Shown: positions 62,699-64,000 of the stretch, piece after piece | Layout of the letters: each line of letters opens with the position of its first letter | How positions within the stretch are numbered: the first letter of the stretch is position 1 | Source of the DNA: Zeaxanthinibacter sp. PT1 | GTDB lineage: Bacteria; Bacteroidota; Bacteroidia; Flavobacteriales; Flavobacteriaceae | DNA length: 64,000 nucleotides | NCBI RefSeq assembly: GCF_028464225.1 | Contig: NZ_JAQPCN010000001.1 | Coordinates: forward strand, 186,001-250,000 | Reading direction: 5' to 3' | Notes under the pieces: model-generated | What the model saw: the letters and a program-made list of their open reading frames with translations, nothing else | Database searches by the model: none | What the model was told of the DNA's origin: nothing | Translations under genes and position numbers: made by a program

Positions 62699-64000
62699 CT
62701 AGTTTAGGACAATCGGAAGCCCAAAATAAAAGTCGAGCACCTTGATCCTGAAGATATAATCATACTTGGTCCTGATTACTTCGGCTTCTGCATTATCCAG
62801 GCGGGATTGTGCCTGGCTGAAATCAAAGGCATTCATCAGTCCAACTTCGAATCGATCCCTGGAATACTCCAGCGCCAATTTACGGGCCTCCAGTGTCTTC
62901 TGCGCAGCTTCATAAGCTTTTGCAGCATTCTCCACATCCACATAAGCCTGGTTCACATTGGATTCCAGGTCTAGTTTATCTTGTTCCAGCTGCAGTTTTG
63001 CACGCTGCACATCGATCTGCGATCGCTTGATATTGTTGCGGGTGGCAAAACCGTTGAATATGGGAATATTCAGTTGTGCACCATAGGAGACCCCGTCATT
63101 TAACCATAATTGATCCTTAAACCCGATTTTCTCCCCGGTGAATGGATCCCTGGTCTGGTCAGAGTACCTGGTGTTGTAGTTAAAGAATGCTCCAAGAGTG
63201 GGATACAACGCCCCCCTGGCGATCTGCAGGTCCTGTTCGGCCAGGTCTACCCGCGACTCGGAGAATTTAATGTCATTCCTGAAAGTCATCGCCTTATCAA
63301 AGATGGTTTTTGGACTATTGGTTAGTACTTCTGCCGGTGGCACGTTAAAATCCTCTTCGGCAATATCAAAATTCTGGTAATCAGTAATCTGCAGTAATTG
63401 TGCCAGGTTAATCCTGGAGATTAATACCTGGTTCCGTGCATTGACGATCTGCTGTTCCAGGCCTGCTATAGTAGCCTGTATTTCAACCAGGTCGCCAAGA
63501 GGGTTTACCCCGGAATCTACCAGTTCCTGTGTCCTTTTTAAATCCTGTTCAGTCACCGCGTACTGCGCCCGGATCACTTTAAGGGTCTCTTTATTAGAAA
63601 GTACCTGCAGGTAAGCAAATGCCACATTAAGCCGTATATCGTCCACGAGATCTTTTAGGCGGTACTGACTGGCAATGATATTCAGTTTGGCCCTGTTAAT
63701 CCGGTACAGGTTCCTCATCCCATCAAAGATGGTTACCGAAGAAGTGACATTATTGGAAGCCGAGAATATGGTCCCGGTTACCAGGTTATTCGTGGTGGGA
63801 TCCAGGATAAGACCGGTACTGGCCGTGGTGCTGAGCTGGGCATTGAGGCTGGGCATCAGGTTACCGTAAGCGTCGCTCTTATCGATCTGGGCATTCATCA
63901 GGTCCAGTTCAAATTGTTCTATGCTCAGGTTATTCTCTATGGCATAGGTTACACATTCTTCCAGTGTCCATCGTTTCATCTGCCCGCTGCTGACTACCGC
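62699..64000 (-). CDS. TolC-family outer membrane efflux protein, 5' end outside the window
   Basis: At least 433 codons of an outer-membrane efflux protein are present. The in-frame sequence continues past the internal ATG at 63977-63979 into AVVSSGQ, the end of a signal peptide, so the true start lies beyond 64000. Family motifs include WTLEECVTYAIENNLSIEQFELDL (repeat 1), GNLMPSLNAQLS, ALYPTLGAFFNY and a second-repeat helix ending FDFSQAQSRLDNAEAEVIRTKYDYIFRIKVLDFYFG. It would be the outer-membrane channel of a tripartite efflux or type I pump; its inner-membrane partners are not in view. Confidence 0.88.
   Translation of the reverse strand, partial: AVVSSGQMKRWTLEECVTYAIENNLSIEQFELDLMNAQIDKSDAYGNLMPSLNAQLSTTASTGLILDPTTNNLVTGTIFSASNNVTSSVTIFDGMRNLYRINRAKLNIIASQYRLKDLVDDIRLNVAFAYLQVLSNKETLKVIRAQYAVTEQDLKRTQELVDSGVNPLGDLVEIQATIAGLEQQIVNARNQVLISRINLAQLLQITDYQNFDIAEEDFNVPPAEVLTNSPKTIFDKAMTFRNDIKFSESRVDLAEQDLQIARGALYPTLGAFFNYNTRYSDQTRDPFTGEKIGFKDQLWLNDGVSYGAQLNIPIFNGFATRNNIKRSQIDVQRAKLQLEQDKLDLESNVNQAYVDVENAAKAYEAAQKTLEARKLALEYSRDRFEVGLMNAFDFSQAQSRLDNAEAEVIRTKYDYIFRIKVLDFYFGLPIVLN

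Overview
The window looks like chromosome from a member of the Bacteroidota, most likely a Flavobacteriaceae species. The pointers are a type IX secretion (T9SS) cargo gene with a gliding-motility-type C-terminal domain (50640-54758), two PorP/SprF-family outer-membrane proteins, many lipoproteins with short signal peptides, starts without clear Shine-Dalgarno sequences, and several Bacteroidota-type TAnnTTTG promoter boxes. I see no rRNA, tRNA, CRISPR array, prophage or insertion sequence.

Left region (1-26.4 kb): mostly single genes for secreted, lipid-anchored or small metabolic proteins. They include a 969-aa cytochrome c/PA14/sugar-dehydrogenase-like lipoprotein, an APC permease, a beta-lactamase-type serine hydrolase, cupin and DUF4440 proteins, a large FAD-dependent dehydrogenase, a DmpA-type peptidase, an Na+/H+ antiporter, a metal-binding-motif/alpha-beta hydrolase fusion, a TlpA-like protein, RluF, MarC and two tandem membrane-anchored endonuclease/exonuclease/phosphatase paralogues. 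This stretch is rich in decaying genes: a CPBP protease stub (3342), a GNAT gene with one in-frame TAA (7061), two glyoxalase/VOC relics (15748 and 17360) and a DUF1028 gene with one in-frame TAG (23818).

Metal-stress island (26.5-31.2 kb): chrA, then arsR-DUF6428-arsC-acr3 behind a near-palindromic candidate ArsR operator. These are followed by an overlooked 38-residue, 14-cysteine protein built on a five-residue CxCxx repeat (30507-30623) and a SigZ-like ECF sigma factor with its own cysteine-rich tail.

Middle region (31.3-41.4 kb): a second serine hydrolase, a translationally coupled App1-type phosphatidate phosphatase and diacylglycerol-kinase-like pair, an AlkD-like protein, a small Lmo0937-type membrane protein, DUF1801, a P-loop kinase-like protein, a GIY-YIG-like protein, an ABM-like protein, a fasciclin lipoprotein and a SanA/DUF218 protein.

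From 41.45 to 42.1 kb lies a modular intergenic repeat. It has GC-rich hairpins alternating with arrays of two 8-bp units (CTATGTCC and TGTAACCY). Two long copies differ in length by exactly three 8-mers.

Right region (42.1-64 kb): a non-canonical NRAMP-like transporter; an acetate uptake and activation operon (DUF4212-actP-acs, minus strand); a three-gene T9SS surface operon (type B cargo, PorP/SprF, OmpA); fabD; a gamma-carbonic anhydrase; a second PorP/SprF protein; a NifU-like protein with a duplicated N-terminal domain; dodecin; a DUF255 protein; an MscS channel; tsaB; and a TolC-family gene that runs off the right edge.
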